Shown here in pieces: positions 57,029 to 64,000 of a stretch of 64,000 nt of DNA. Source of the DNA: Eubacteriales bacterium (GTDB lineage: Bacteria > Bacillota > Clostridia > Lachnospirales > Lachnospiraceae); the NCBI GenBank assembly GCA_030526005.1, contig JAUNDP010000002.1:1-64000 (forward strand). Reading direction: 5' to 3'. The notes beneath the pieces are model-generated. The model had not been told where the DNA came from, searched no databases, and worked only from the letters and a program-made list of their open reading frames with translations. A program made the translations under genes and the position numbers. Position 1 is the stretch's first letter. Every line of letters starts with the position of its first letter.

Positions 57029-57787
57029 TTATTTCATTTTCTTTTTTCTCAGCTCCAGAATCGTCTCCAGAACGATCTTCTTTGCCTCGGAGGCTTTTTC
57101 TTTTTCAAGAGCCTCCACACCCTCCAGCGGATATGGAATCTGAAGCGCCTCATACTTTGTCTTTCCCATCGTGTGATAAGGGAGGATCTCCAGCCCTTTT
57201 ACATTGCGAAGAGGTGCGATGATTCTTCCAAGCTGCTCTAGTTCTTCCCTTTTATCCGTCAGTCCAGGGACAACTACATGGCGGATGATCACTGGGATCT
57301 TAGCATCCTCCAGCGCTTTCGCAAATTCCAGAACCGGCGCCTGTTCCTGTCCGGTCAGATCTCTGTGTCCCTGCGGATCGCTGTGTTTGAAATCCAGCAG
57401 TACAAGATCGGTCGCCTGAAACAGACGTTCAAATGCTTCCTGTCTTTCTTTCCGATATACGATGCCGGATGTGTCAAGGCAGGTATGAATCCCGCGTTCT
57501 TTTGCTTTTTCAAACAGCTCAGTCAAAAAGGAAAGCTGCAGCAAAGGCTCCCCTCCTGTCGCCGTGATTCCGCCGTTTCTGTAAAACGTTTTATTGTGTT
57601 CATACAGTTCCAAAAGCTCATCTGCTGTCATACGACTGCCGCCTTTTGCATTCCAGGTATCTGGATTATGGCAGTACAGACACCGCATCGGGCATCCCTG
57701 AAAGAAAATCACAAAACGGACTCCCGGACCGTCCACTGTCCCAAAGCTTTCCGTGGAATGAATATTTCCTGTCTTAGATTCCCTCAT
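57029..57787 (-). CDS. pflA: Pyruvate formate-lyase activating enzyme (radical SAM)
   Basis: 252 residues. The radical-SAM cluster motif CxxxCxxC uses C32, C36 and C39 ([15 protein letters not shown]). The SAM-binding GGE motif lies in ATGGEPLLQ. It generates the glycyl radical on pyruvate formate-lyase by 5'-deoxyadenosyl radical chemistry. Its ATG overlaps the end of the separate glycyl-radical-domain gene by 14 bases, so activase and its target domain are translationally coupled. Confidence 0.95.
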   Translation of the reverse strand: MRESKTGNIHSTESFGTVDGPGVRFVIFFQGCPMRCLYCHNPDTWNAKGGSRMTADELLELYEHNKTFYRNGGITATGGEPLLQLSFLTELFEKAKERGIHTCLDTSGIVYRKERQEAFERLFQATDLVLLDFKHSDPQGHRDLTGQEQAPVLEFAKALEDAKIPVIIRHVVVPGLTDKREELEQLGRIIAPLRNVKGLEILPYHTMGKTKYEALQIPYPLEGVEALEKEKASEAKKIVLETILELRKKKMK

Positions 57788-58016
57788 GGAATGTTCTGGA
57801 AATTACTTCATCCTGCTGCTCTTTTGTCAATTTATTAAAGTTTACTGCATATCCTGAGACACGGACTGTCAGCTGAGGATATTTTTCCGGATGTGCCTGT
57901 GCATCCAGCAGAGTCTCTTTTGTGAATACGTTCACATTCAGATGGTGTCCGCCTTTTTCTACATATCCGTCTAAAAGGTTTACCAGGTTATCAACTTGCG
58001 CTTCACTAATGTTCAT
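57774..58016 (-). CDS. grcA: Separate glycyl-radical domain subunit of pyruvate formate-lyase (GrcA/YfiD-like)
   Basis: 80 residues matching only the C-terminal ~60-80 residues of PFL. It has the [18 protein letters not shown] segment and the radical motif RVSGYAVNF with Gly55 as the radical site. It has its own ATG and a strong CAGGAGG site 8 bases upstream. The PFL gene before it stops 24 bases earlier without this domain. In E. coli, YfiD/GrcA restores damaged PFL by supplying this domain; here it appears to be the only source at this locus. Confidence 0.9.
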   Translation of the reverse strand: MNISEAQVDNLVNLLDGYVEKGGHHLNVNVFTKETLLDAQAHPEKYPQLTVRVSGYAVNFNKLTKEQQDEVISRTFHEGI

Positions 58017-58040
58017 AATAAATCCTCCTGTCTAATCTTT

Positions 58041-60122
58041 CTACTCTTCATCTAAGTTTGCATTTGGTTCACAGCACGCGCAGTCCGGCTCCAGTTCAAA
58101 TGCAATATCGTCAAATAAAACTGCGTCATCTTTTCCAAGTGCACCCGGAATGATGGAGAATGTGTTTGAAATTCCATCCTGTGCATCTTTAAATGGAAGT
58201 TTTGAGACAGAACTTAAGCTTGCAACTGCGCCATGGCTGTCTCTGTGGTGCATTGGGTTTGCGCCTGGAGCGAATGGCTGTCCTGCTTTTCTTCCGTCCG
58301 GTGTAGATCCTGTATTCTTTCCATATACGACATTGGATGTGATGGTCAGAATGGATGTTGTCGGAATTCCGCCGCGGTATGTGTGATTTCCTTTGACATA
58401 CTGCATAAATTCATGCACAACATCATATGCAATCTGATCGGCGCGGTCGTCGTCATTTCCATATTTTGGGAATTCTCCCTCTACCTGATAATCTACAACG
58501 ATGCCGTTCTCATCACGGATTGTCTTTACTTTTGCATATTTGATTGCAGACAGAGAATCTGCCACAACAGAAAGTCCGGCGATACCTGTCGCAAACCAGC
58601 GCGTTACTTTCTTATCATGTAGCGCCATCTGGATTCTCTCATAGCAATATTTATCGTGCATATAGTGGATGATGTTCAATGTGTTGACATACACACATGC
58701 CAGCCATTTCATCATTGCACGGAATTTATCCATCACTTCATCGTAATCGAGATATTCAGAAGTAATCGGTCTGAATTCTGGTCCTACCTGCTTTTTGGAC
58801 ACTTCATCCACACCGCCGTTGATCGCATACAGAAGGCATTTTGCCAGATTTGCTCTCGCTCCGAAGAACTGCATCTCTTTTCCAACTCTCATGGAAGATA
58901 CGCAGCACGCAATCGCATAGTCGTCCCCATGTGTCACTCTCATCAGATCGTCGTTCTCATACTGGATGGATGAGGACTCGATGGAAGTCTTTGCACAGAA
59001 ACGTTTAAAGTTTTCCGGCAATCTCGTAGACCAAAGTACCGTCAGGTTGGGTTCCGGAGCTGTGCCTAAATTCTTTAAGGTGTGCAGATAACGGTAAGAC
59101 ATCTTTGTCACCATATGACGTCCGTCGATTCCCATTCCTGCGATAGACTCTGTCACCCATGTCGGGTCTCCTGAAAACAGTGCGTTGTACTCCGGTGTTC
59201 TGGCAAATTTTACAAGACGCAGTTTCATGATGAAATGATCCACAAATTCCTGAATCTGTTCTTCTGTGAACGTACCATTTTTCAGGTCGCGCTCTGCGTA
59301 AATGTCAATAAAGGTAGAAGTACGTCCCAGAGACATTGCAGCGCCGTTCTGCTCTTTGATTGCAGCCAGATATCCAAAATACATCCACTGGATTGCTTCC
59401 TGCACATTTGCAGCAGGTCTTGAGATATCAAATCCGTAGATCTTTCCAAGTTCTTTTAATTCTTTTAATGCCTTGATCTGTTCGGACAGTTCCTCTCTCT
59501 CTCTCGTCACATCGGAATACATGATCGTTCTTGTGGAATCTTTCTGGCTCTGTTTATCCTCAATCAGACGGTCCACTCCGTACAGAGCAACTCTTCTGTA
59601 GTCTCCGATGATACGGCCTCGTCCGTAAGCATCCGGCAGTCCTGTGATAATATGGCTGGAACGGCACGCACGCATTTCCGGTGTGTATGCGTCAAACACG
59701 CCATCATTATGAGTTTTTCTGTGTTTTGTAAAAAATTCTACAACCTGAGGATCTACATGATATCCATTATCCTCGCACGCTTTGATTGCCATTCGGATTC
59801 CGCCGTATGGCTGAAGAGAACGTTTAAACGGTTTGTCTGTCTGGAAACCTACAATCGTCTCTTTGTCTTTATCTAAATATCCAGGTCCGTGTGAAGTGAT
59901 TGTGGAGATGATTTTTGTATCCATATCAAGCACTCCGCCTTTTGCCTGTTCTTCTTTTGTCAGTTCCATAACCTGAGCCCAGAGGTCTTTCGTCGTCTGT
60001 GTCGCTTCAGCTAAAAATTGTTCGTCTCCATCATAAGGTGTGTAATTTTTCTGAATAAAGTCTCTGACGTTAATTTCTTTTTCCCAGATTCCTTCTTTAA
60101 ATGAATTCCATTCTGCTCTCAT
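58041..60122 (-). CDS. pflB: Pyruvate formate-lyase catalytic subunit lacking the C-terminal glycyl-radical domain
   Basis: Converts pyruvate and CoA to acetyl-CoA and formate under anaerobic conditions. 693 residues against about 740-760 for complete PFL. The catalytic pair Cys406-Cys407 (IACCVSSM) and the body of the fold are intact up to [13 protein letters not shown]. There the usual linker and RVSGYA domain are replaced by a short acidic, Cys-containing tail ([16 protein letters not shown]). The missing domain is encoded by the next gene. ATG at 60122 with AGGAGG upstream. First gene of a three-gene operon ending in pflA. Confidence 0.95.
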   Translation of the reverse strand: MRAEWNSFKEGIWEKEINVRDFIQKNYTPYDGDEQFLAEATQTTKDLWAQVMELTKEEQAKGGVLDMDTKIISTITSHGPGYLDKDKETIVGFQTDKPFKRSLQPYGGIRMAIKACEDNGYHVDPQVVEFFTKHRKTHNDGVFDAYTPEMRACRSSHIITGLPDAYGRGRIIGDYRRVALYGVDRLIEDKQSQKDSTRTIMYSDVTREREELSEQIKALKELKELGKIYGFDISRPAANVQEAIQWMYFGYLAAIKEQNGAAMSLGRTSTFIDIYAERDLKNGTFTEEQIQEFVDHFIMKLRLVKFARTPEYNALFSGDPTWVTESIAGMGIDGRHMVTKMSYRYLHTLKNLGTAPEPNLTVLWSTRLPENFKRFCAKTSIESSSIQYENDDLMRVTHGDDYAIACCVSSMRVGKEMQFFGARANLAKCLLYAINGGVDEVSKKQVGPEFRPITSEYLDYDEVMDKFRAMMKWLACVYVNTLNIIHYMHDKYCYERIQMALHDKKVTRWFATGIAGLSVVADSLSAIKYAKVKTIRDENGIVVDYQVEGEFPKYGNDDDRADQIAYDVVHEFMQYVKGNHTYRGGIPTTSILTITSNVVYGKNTGSTPDGRKAGQPFAPGANPMHHRDSHGAVASLSSVSKLPFKDAQDGISNTFSIIPGALGKDDAVLFDDIAFELEPDCACCEPNANLDEE

Positions 60123-60217
60123 TCATTTCCTCCTGCTTCTATTCTATCTATTCTAGTATCTCATGAACTCAAAACAAAATCTTGATTGAAAGATACATGT
60201 TATTTGCTTTCATACAC

Positions 60218-60246
60218 ATTATATGGTATCGTCAATTTCCCGTCAA
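60218..60246 (-). promoter_or_regulatory. pfl operon promoter
   Basis: Minus-strand TTGACG (60246-60241), spacer 17, TATAAT (60223-60218). The leader is about 88 nt. No clear Rex, Fnr or cre site was found nearby. Confidence 0.82.
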
Positions 60247-60433
60247 TATCTCAGCGTGTTCCTTTTTTCGTACAAGAGTAAATTTCCTGTATTTTTTTGA
60301 GTACATCTCTTTCTGTTTTTTTGAGTCTCTTTTTCTTCGTTCTCTGTTTTCTGCTACCGCTTTGCTTCTTTTCTATTCTTTCTCCATTTCAAAGCTTTCA
60401 TCCATCAAATATATACTCTGTGGGATCTATTAC

Positions 60434-60475
60434 AAAACAGCCGCAGTTCTGTTCCCAAACTGCGACTGTTTTGTA
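60434..60475 (-). terminator. Hairpin after the thiamine-type ABC operon
   Basis: Stem ACAAAACAG-CGCAGTT with AACTGCG-CTGTTTTGT, one mismatch, about 70-110 bases past the ABC ATPase stop. The T-run is partly inside the stem (TTTTGT), so efficiency is uncertain. The rest of 60247-60547 is T-rich with nothing else recognised. Confidence 0.6.
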
Positions 60476-60547
60476 TGCTTTCTTTTATTTCTTTTTTCAT
60501 TTTGAACTGCCCATCGAATACAATCAATGGGTTTTCACAAAATAAAT

Positions 60548-61282
60548 TTAAATCTTCTTTAAAATTTCCCGTTTATATCGGAGAAATTCTTCTGTCAGAT
60601 TAAAATCCTGTCTCCTTGGTTTTGCTTCCTGAATCACAATCTCATCTGTGATGGTTCCCGTTTTTCCGCTGAGAAGGTAAATGCGATCCGACAAAAGAAT
60701 TGCCTCGTCAATATCATGCGTAATAAAAAGCGTGGATAAATGGATCTGCTCCATAATATTCAGATACCATGTATGAAGACTGCTTTTTGTAATCGTATCC
60801 AGCGCAGAAAAAGGTTCGTCCAAAAGCGCTACGTCCTGTGAAAACAGATATGTCCTCATCAAAGCCGCTCTCTGGCGCATACCGCCGGAAAGCTGCTTTG
60901 GATACTTTTTCTGAGTGCCATCCAAGCCAAATTCCTTAAAATAAGGCGCAGCCTTTTCCCGCGCAGTCTTTTTCTTTTCTCCTTTAATCAAAAGCGGAAG
61001 ACATACATTGTCTTCAATCGTACGGTATGGTAATAGAAGATCTTTCTGTAACATATAACTAATATGCCCCGGTTTTCCCGTAATATTCTTCCCATCCAGA
61101 AGAACCTCGCCGTCATCCGGCAGAATCAGACCAGAAATCACATTAAAAAGCGTTGTTTTTCCACCGCCGCTGACGCCAAGAAGGCATACAAGTTCTCCAT
61201 CTCTCAGTTCCAGATTTACGTCCCGCAAAACAGCCTTTCCATCAAAGGATTTACTCACATGCTTTACTTCTAAGTGTGACAT
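60548..61282 (-). CDS. ABC transporter ATPase for a thiamine precursor (ThiZ-like)
   Basis: 244 residues, nitrate/taurine-type ATPase. Walker A GVSGGGKTT at 36-44, signature LSGGMRQRA, Walker B VALLDEPFSALD, H-loop FITHDIDEA. It is third of the ThiX/Y/Z set under a THI-box riboswitch. The substrate is inferred to be hydroxymethylpyrimidine or a related precursor. Twelve bases from the binding-protein stop. Confidence 0.88.
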   Translation of the reverse strand: MSHLEVKHVSKSFDGKAVLRDVNLELRDGELVCLLGVSGGGKTTLFNVISGLILPDDGEVLLDGKNITGKPGHISYMLQKDLLLPYRTIEDNVCLPLLIKGEKKKTAREKAAPYFKEFGLDGTQKKYPKQLSGGMRQRAALMRTYLFSQDVALLDEPFSALDTITKSSLHTWYLNIMEQIHLSTLFITHDIDEAILLSDRIYLLSGKTGTITDEIVIQEAKPRRQDFNLTEEFLRYKREILKKI

Positions 61283-61294
61283 ACTTTTTCTCCC

Positions 61295-62290
61295 TTATTC
61301 CGGAAGATATTCGTTGGAAAATCCTGCATTCTCCGGAATCTCGGTCTCCACCAGTTCATTTTCATTCAGCCACTGATAAAAGCTGTTCCATCTCTGCGGA
61401 TCAATATATCCCCACTGCTCTACTTCTGCTTTGTACTGATCGGCCAGATATTCCTGACTTGCCTTTACAAGCTCCGGATCAAGCTCAGGCGCCGCCTCAC
61501 AAAGAATGTCTGCTGCTTCCTCCGGATTTTCGATGGCAAATTCATAGCCGTCTCTCAAGGCTGTGAGGAATTTCTTTGCTGTCTCCGGTTCTTCCTCCAG
61601 AAAGCTGTTATTTGCGATCACTACCGGCGTATAATAATCGAATACTGGGTTGATATCGGAAAATGCAAAATAATCCGTCTCAAGACCCTCCAGCTCCATC
61701 TTCACGCCAGCCCACGCATAAAAAATCCAAATTGCGTCCACCGCTTTGCTTTCAAGCGCGGAAACCTCATCTGTCACGGTGCTTGGAATCAATTCCACCT
61801 TACTGTAATCGCCGCCATCGCCTTCTACTACATTCTGAATCATAGCAAGTTCTACAGGACCATTCCAGGTTGCATATTTTTTTCCTTCCATCCCTTTTGG
61901 AGTATCCATTCCCTCACCTTTTCGCGAAACGATACCAGAAGTATTATGCTGGATCAGAGCTGCAACCGCTGTAGTAGGAATGGCATTTTCTCCTGCAACT
62001 CCCGGAGCCATACTGTCCTGGAAGGAAATACCAAACTGTGCTTTTCCGGAAGCGACCAAAGTGTCGGCGCCGTCTTCCGGCGGCTGTACAATCTCCACTT
62101 CCAATCCCTGATCTTCAAAAAATCCCTGGCTCTGCGCCACATAAAGACCGGTATGGTTTGTATTCGGTGTCCAGTCAAGGACAAATGTAATTTTTTCTTT
62201 TTCTTCCTCAGCCAGAACACAGACTGGACTCATCATAGAAAGGCTCATCACTGCAGCAAGTCCTGCTGCTACTATTTTTTTATTATTCAT
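61295..62290 (-). CDS. NMT1/THI5-like substrate-binding protein (ThiY-like)
   Basis: 331 residues. The N-terminal signal sequence (AAGLAAVMSLSMMSPVCVLA) is followed by EEEKEK. There is a Cys four residues before the end of the signal but no good lipobox, so the mode of anchoring is unclear. The mature part is an NMT1/THI5 fold, with VLDWTPNTNHTGLYVAQSQG near the start typical of pyrimidine-precursor binders. It overlaps the permease gene by eight bases. Confidence 0.9.
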   Translation of the reverse strand: MNNKKIVAAGLAAVMSLSMMSPVCVLAEEEKEKITFVLDWTPNTNHTGLYVAQSQGFFEDQGLEVEIVQPPEDGADTLVASGKAQFGISFQDSMAPGVAGENAIPTTAVAALIQHNTSGIVSRKGEGMDTPKGMEGKKYATWNGPVELAMIQNVVEGDGGDYSKVELIPSTVTDEVSALESKAVDAIWIFYAWAGVKMELEGLETDYFAFSDINPVFDYYTPVVIANNSFLEEEPETAKKFLTALRDGYEFAIENPEEAADILCEAAPELDPELVKASQEYLADQYKAEVEQWGYIDPQRWNSFYQWLNENELVETEIPENAGFSNEYLPE

Positions 62291-63053
62291 GTTTTTTATT
62301 CTCCCACGGCATACATTTTATCTGTAAAAAATCTACCAGCTTCATCAAAAGCAAGCTGATAAACGAAATCAAAAAAATAACTGCAAACATTTTATCAAAG
62401 GCAAACGCCTGCTTTACTCTTGTCATATAGACGCCAAGCCCTGCAAATCCGCCCAGCCACTCGGAAATCACCGCACCAACCACCGAGTACGCTGCGGAAA
62501 TGCGCAGACTTGCAAAAAATTGACTCATGGCGCCCGGAAGCTTAATATAACGGAAAATCTGAAATTTTCCTGCTCCCATAGCACGCAAAAGATTGATCGC
62601 ATCCTTATCAGCGGAGCGAAACCCATTCAAAAGTCCTACTGTAATCGGAAAAAAAGTAACAATCACAATGAGAATCACTTTCGGCATCATCTCATATCCG
62701 AACCACAATACAAGAAGAGGCGCAATGGCTACTGTAGGAATGGTCTGTGTAAGTACTACAATAGGATAAAAAGCTTTATACAAAAATTCAAATCGATCCA
62801 TGAGCACTGCCATCAAAAAACCAAATGTAATTCCGCAGCCCAGCCCCAGAAATGCCTCTGCCAAAGTCACGCCCAAATGCTGCATTAAAAGCGGAAACTC
62901 CTTGATAAATGCCTGCACCACACGGACAGGCGACGGCAGCATATAAGACGGCACGATCCCAAGTGTGGAACAGATCTGCCATAATGCCAGCAAAACCGCA
63001 ATGGCGATAAAGGTACTAATCCTGGAGGTGATGTTTTGTAACTTTCCTTTCAA
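62283..63053 (-). CDS. ABC transporter permease for a thiamine precursor (ThiX-like)
   Basis: 256 residues, six predicted helices, with the cytoplasmic EAA-like loop (LLRAMGAGKFQIFRYIKLPG). It starts with TTG at 63053, preceded by GGAGAGG. This start overlaps the end of the thiamine-binding protein gene by 38 bases. The partner of the binding protein and ATPase downstream. Confidence 0.9.
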   Translation of the reverse strand: MKGKLQNITSRISTFIAIAVLLALWQICSTLGIVPSYMLPSPVRVVQAFIKEFPLLMQHLGVTLAEAFLGLGCGITFGFLMAVLMDRFEFLYKAFYPIVVLTQTIPTVAIAPLLVLWFGYEMMPKVILIVIVTFFPITVGLLNGFRSADKDAINLLRAMGAGKFQIFRYIKLPGAMSQFFASLRISAAYSVVGAVISEWLGGFAGLGVYMTRVKQAFAFDKMFAVIFLISFISLLLMKLVDFLQIKCMPWENKKHE

Positions 63054-63318
63054 TGGTAAGAACCTCTCCTTCCGGCTTATAGGTAACTTTGATATAGGCA
63101 GCTACCGACGGAGCGCCTGCGCGAATTGCAATATGCTGACATTCTTTTACAATGTCCATCAATTCATCATAATCTCCCTCTATCGCAGTCTCAAAAGGGC
63201 CTACATAGCAGTTTAATCCCGTACTTTTAATGTAGGCGATCACCTCGTCTACCACACGGATCAGTTCTTCATCATCTTTTGCTTCAGGCAATACCTGAAT
63301 CGCTACACTTGCATTCAT
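63016..63318 (-). CDS. Thiamine-binding MTH1187/YkoF-family protein
   Basis: 100 residues from the ATG at 63318 (MNASVAIQVLP), which follows AAGGAAGG. The longer frame to 63402 has no site and begins in the riboswitch-expression platform region. The MTH1187/YkoF fold is recognisable from MNASVAIQVLPEAKD, the GLNCYVGPFETAIEGD segment and YIKVTYK. YkoF binds thiamine or its pyrimidine. Here it is first in the transporter operon and probably works in sensing or channelling the imported compound. Confidence 0.86.
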   Translation of the reverse strand: MNASVAIQVLPEAKDDEELIRVVDEVIAYIKSTGLNCYVGPFETAIEGDYDELMDIVKECQHIAIRAGAPSVAAYIKVTYKPEGEVLTIERKVTKHHLQD

Positions 63319-63420
63319 TGTTCTATTCCTTCCTTTCTTTCCATCACATAAAGATGGAACAATAAGATCCTGTGTCCATTCACGGATGACACAGCAGATC
63401 AATGCTGAAAAAGCATCTGT

Positions 63421-63458
63421 AAAAATAAAAAAAACTCCTGTAAAAAAACTTACAGGAG
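63421..63458 (-). terminator. Expression-platform terminator of the THI-box leader
   Basis: Stem CTCCTGTAA/TTACAGGAG (63435-63443 with 63450-63458) followed on the minus strand by a T-rich run (63434-63421). It lies between the THI box and the first gene, and is the OFF state when TPP is bound. Confidence 0.88.
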
Positions 63459-63487
63459 CAGCTCTTCGACAAATAGCCGATGCCTTA

Positions 63488-63580
63488 TATACTTCCTACG
63501 CTGGCATTACCCAGTTCAGGTTAAAGGGTTAGATACGAATCTGGTATCAGTCTCAGCCTGTGTTCACAAGCACCCCTGTT
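63488..63580 (-). promoter_or_regulatory. TPP (THI-box) riboswitch
   Basis: On the minus strand GGGGTGCTTGTG begins the aptamer, then GGCTGAGA (within 63561-63550), ACCC, and the conserved ACCTGAACTGGGTAATGCCAGCGTAGG closing region (63531-63493, only key parts given: CCTGA and TAATGCCAGCG). These are the diagnostic thi-box sequences. It controls the downstream thiamine-precursor transporter. Confidence 0.96.
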
Positions 63581-63596
63581 TTGTTTTTCTAAAATT

Positions 63597-63624
63597 ATTC
63601 TAGCATGTTATTTTTGAAAGTCAA
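63597..63624 (-). promoter_or_regulatory. Promoter of the THI-box operon
   Basis: Minus-strand TTGACT (63624-63619), spacer 16, TAGAAT (63602-63597) preceded by TGC (extended -10). It lies about 15-20 bases before the riboswitch. Confidence 0.75.
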
Positions 63625-63769
63625 GCAAAACTTCTTTTGAAATCCATGTCCAGGGCATCCAGACGAAAAAATTTTGTTTCTGTCATTCTTAAAACTGCTG
63701 CCATCTTTTTTTACGCTTCAAAATTTTACCACTTTGACGCATTGTTTTTAAAAAGCTTTCACAAATTCA

Positions 63770-63798
63770 TTGAAATTTCATCGTATTTATAGTACAAT
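63770..63798 (+). promoter_or_regulatory. ldh promoter
   Basis: TTGAAA (63770-63775), spacer 17, TACAAT (63793-63798). The predicted leader is about 118 nt. The interval 63625-63769 shows nothing else I recognise. Confidence 0.75.
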
Positions 63799-63840
63799 AG
63801 CCATGCGTATATTTATATTTTATTTCATAAATAAAACTCT

Positions 63841-63886
63841 TTCGTTGTGGTAGCAAGAACGGCGCACCGTTCTATCTATAAACGAA
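63841..63886 (+). promoter_or_regulatory. Nested hairpin in the ldh leader
   Basis: Outer pairing TTCGTT/AACGAA (63841-63846 with 63881-63886) encloses a perfect 7-bp hairpin AGAACGG/CCGTTCT (63856-63862 with 63867-63873) with a CGCA tetraloop. No T-run follows, so it is not a terminator. It ends 36 bases before the ldh ATG and is a candidate RNA regulatory element. Confidence 0.5.
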
Positions 63887-63922
63887 GTATCAAACAAAAG
63901 CATACAGAAATGAGGTAAAAAC

Positions 63923-64000
63923 ATGAGCCAGACTCACAAAGACAAAATCGTAGTAATTGGAGCCGGAAATGTAGGAGAAGCCATTGCTTACACACTGATG
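63923..64000 (+). CDS. ldh: L-lactate dehydrogenase, N-terminal part (cut by window end)
   Basis: Only 26 codons are present: MSQTHKDKIVVIGAGNVGEA and a few more. The GAGNVG Rossmann glycine motif at 13-18 and the spacing fit the L-lactate/malate dehydrogenase family. LDH is the better guess for a fermenting Gram-positive bacterium. The ATG follows GAGGT by 8 bases. Confidence 0.75.
   Translation, partial: MSQTHKDKIVVIGAGNVGEAIAYTLM

Noticed and set aside
60182..60505. 107-residue plus-strand ORF rich in Phe/Leu/Ser before the pfl promoter
   Set aside because: T-rich DNA translated by chance; it crosses the minus-strand pfl promoter and a hairpin, and has no ribosome site.
63319..63402. N-terminal extension of the thiamine-binding protein
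   Set aside because: The region between riboswitch terminator and ribosome site is leader. The ATG at 63318 has the AAGGAAGG site.
63745..63765. Possible cre (CcpA) site TTAAAAAGCTTTCA before ldh
   Set aside because: It lacks the central CG of cre and the flanking TG/CA pattern; similarity is only to AT-rich background.
63841..63886. tRNA or small RNA gene in the ldh leader
   Set aside because: Only two helices, no cloverleaf and no terminator; better seen as a leader element of ldh.

Overview
The window looks like the chromosome of a low-to-moderate GC, Gram-positive anaerobe of the Clostridia, most likely a gut Lachnospiraceae (inference from gene content and order; not tested by a database search). 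Clues are strong AGGAGG ribosome sites, T-box, THI-box and LexA-box regulation, Crh/HPr proteins, AddAB, a glycyl-radical pyruvate formate-lyase and a sugar ABC importer with GH32 and GH13 enzymes. Almost all genes are on the minus strand. Exceptions are a LacI-type regulator, a cell-wall glucosaminidase, an M20 amidohydrolase, a CYTH protein, an XRE regulator and the start of lactate dehydrogenase. No tRNA, rRNA, insertion sequence, prophage or CRISPR array was seen.

Layout. 0.1-4.1 kb: membrane proteins, the cyclic-di-AMP synthase CdaA, its partner CdaR and an HPr. 4.2-9.7 kb: AI-2E-type permease, ComF, RecD2 and MreB. 9.8-10.3 kb: two tandem copies of a small structured RNA candidate. 10.3-13.2 kb: uvrA under a LexA box. 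13.3-23.3 kb: a sucrose/fructoside locus (binding protein, two permeases, ATPase, histidine-less HPr homologue, GH32, fructokinase, amylosucrase-like GH13) facing a LacI regulator across ACCGGT operators. 23.4-25.4 kb: uvrB, also under a LexA box. 25.6-28.7 kb: murB-rapZ-whiA-crh. 28.8-31.7 kb: a GtrA-YfhO fusion. 31.8-38.9 kb: addB-addA. 39-42 kb: valS with a T-box leader. 42.1-46 kb: glucosaminidase, LD-carboxypeptidase and M20 peptidase. 46-52.4 kb: tig-clpP-clpX-lon-engB. 52.5-56.8 kb: DJ-1, CYTH, XRE regulator and FtsH. 57-60.1 kb: pyruvate formate-lyase in two pieces plus its activase. 60.5-63.6 kb: a thiamine-precursor ABC transporter under a THI-box riboswitch. 63.8-64 kb: the ldh promoter, a structured leader and the truncated gene.

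How parts fit together. Sucrose or fructosides enter unphosphorylated by ABC transport and are split by GH32. Fructose is then phosphorylated and glycolytic pyruvate can go to PFL or LDH. Three HPr-family proteins are present. One has His15 and Ser46, one has Glu15 and Ser46 (Crh position), and one has no active-site His but keeps the KSIMG serine region. This suggests much HPr-type signalling here is regulatory rather than phosphotransfer.

The most unusual items are the tandem RNA pair with base-pair-preserving differences, the split pyruvate formate-lyase, the histidine-less HPr in the sucrose operon, the matching LexA/promoter layout of uvrA and uvrB, and two nested-hairpin leaders (before the glucosaminidase and before ldh).
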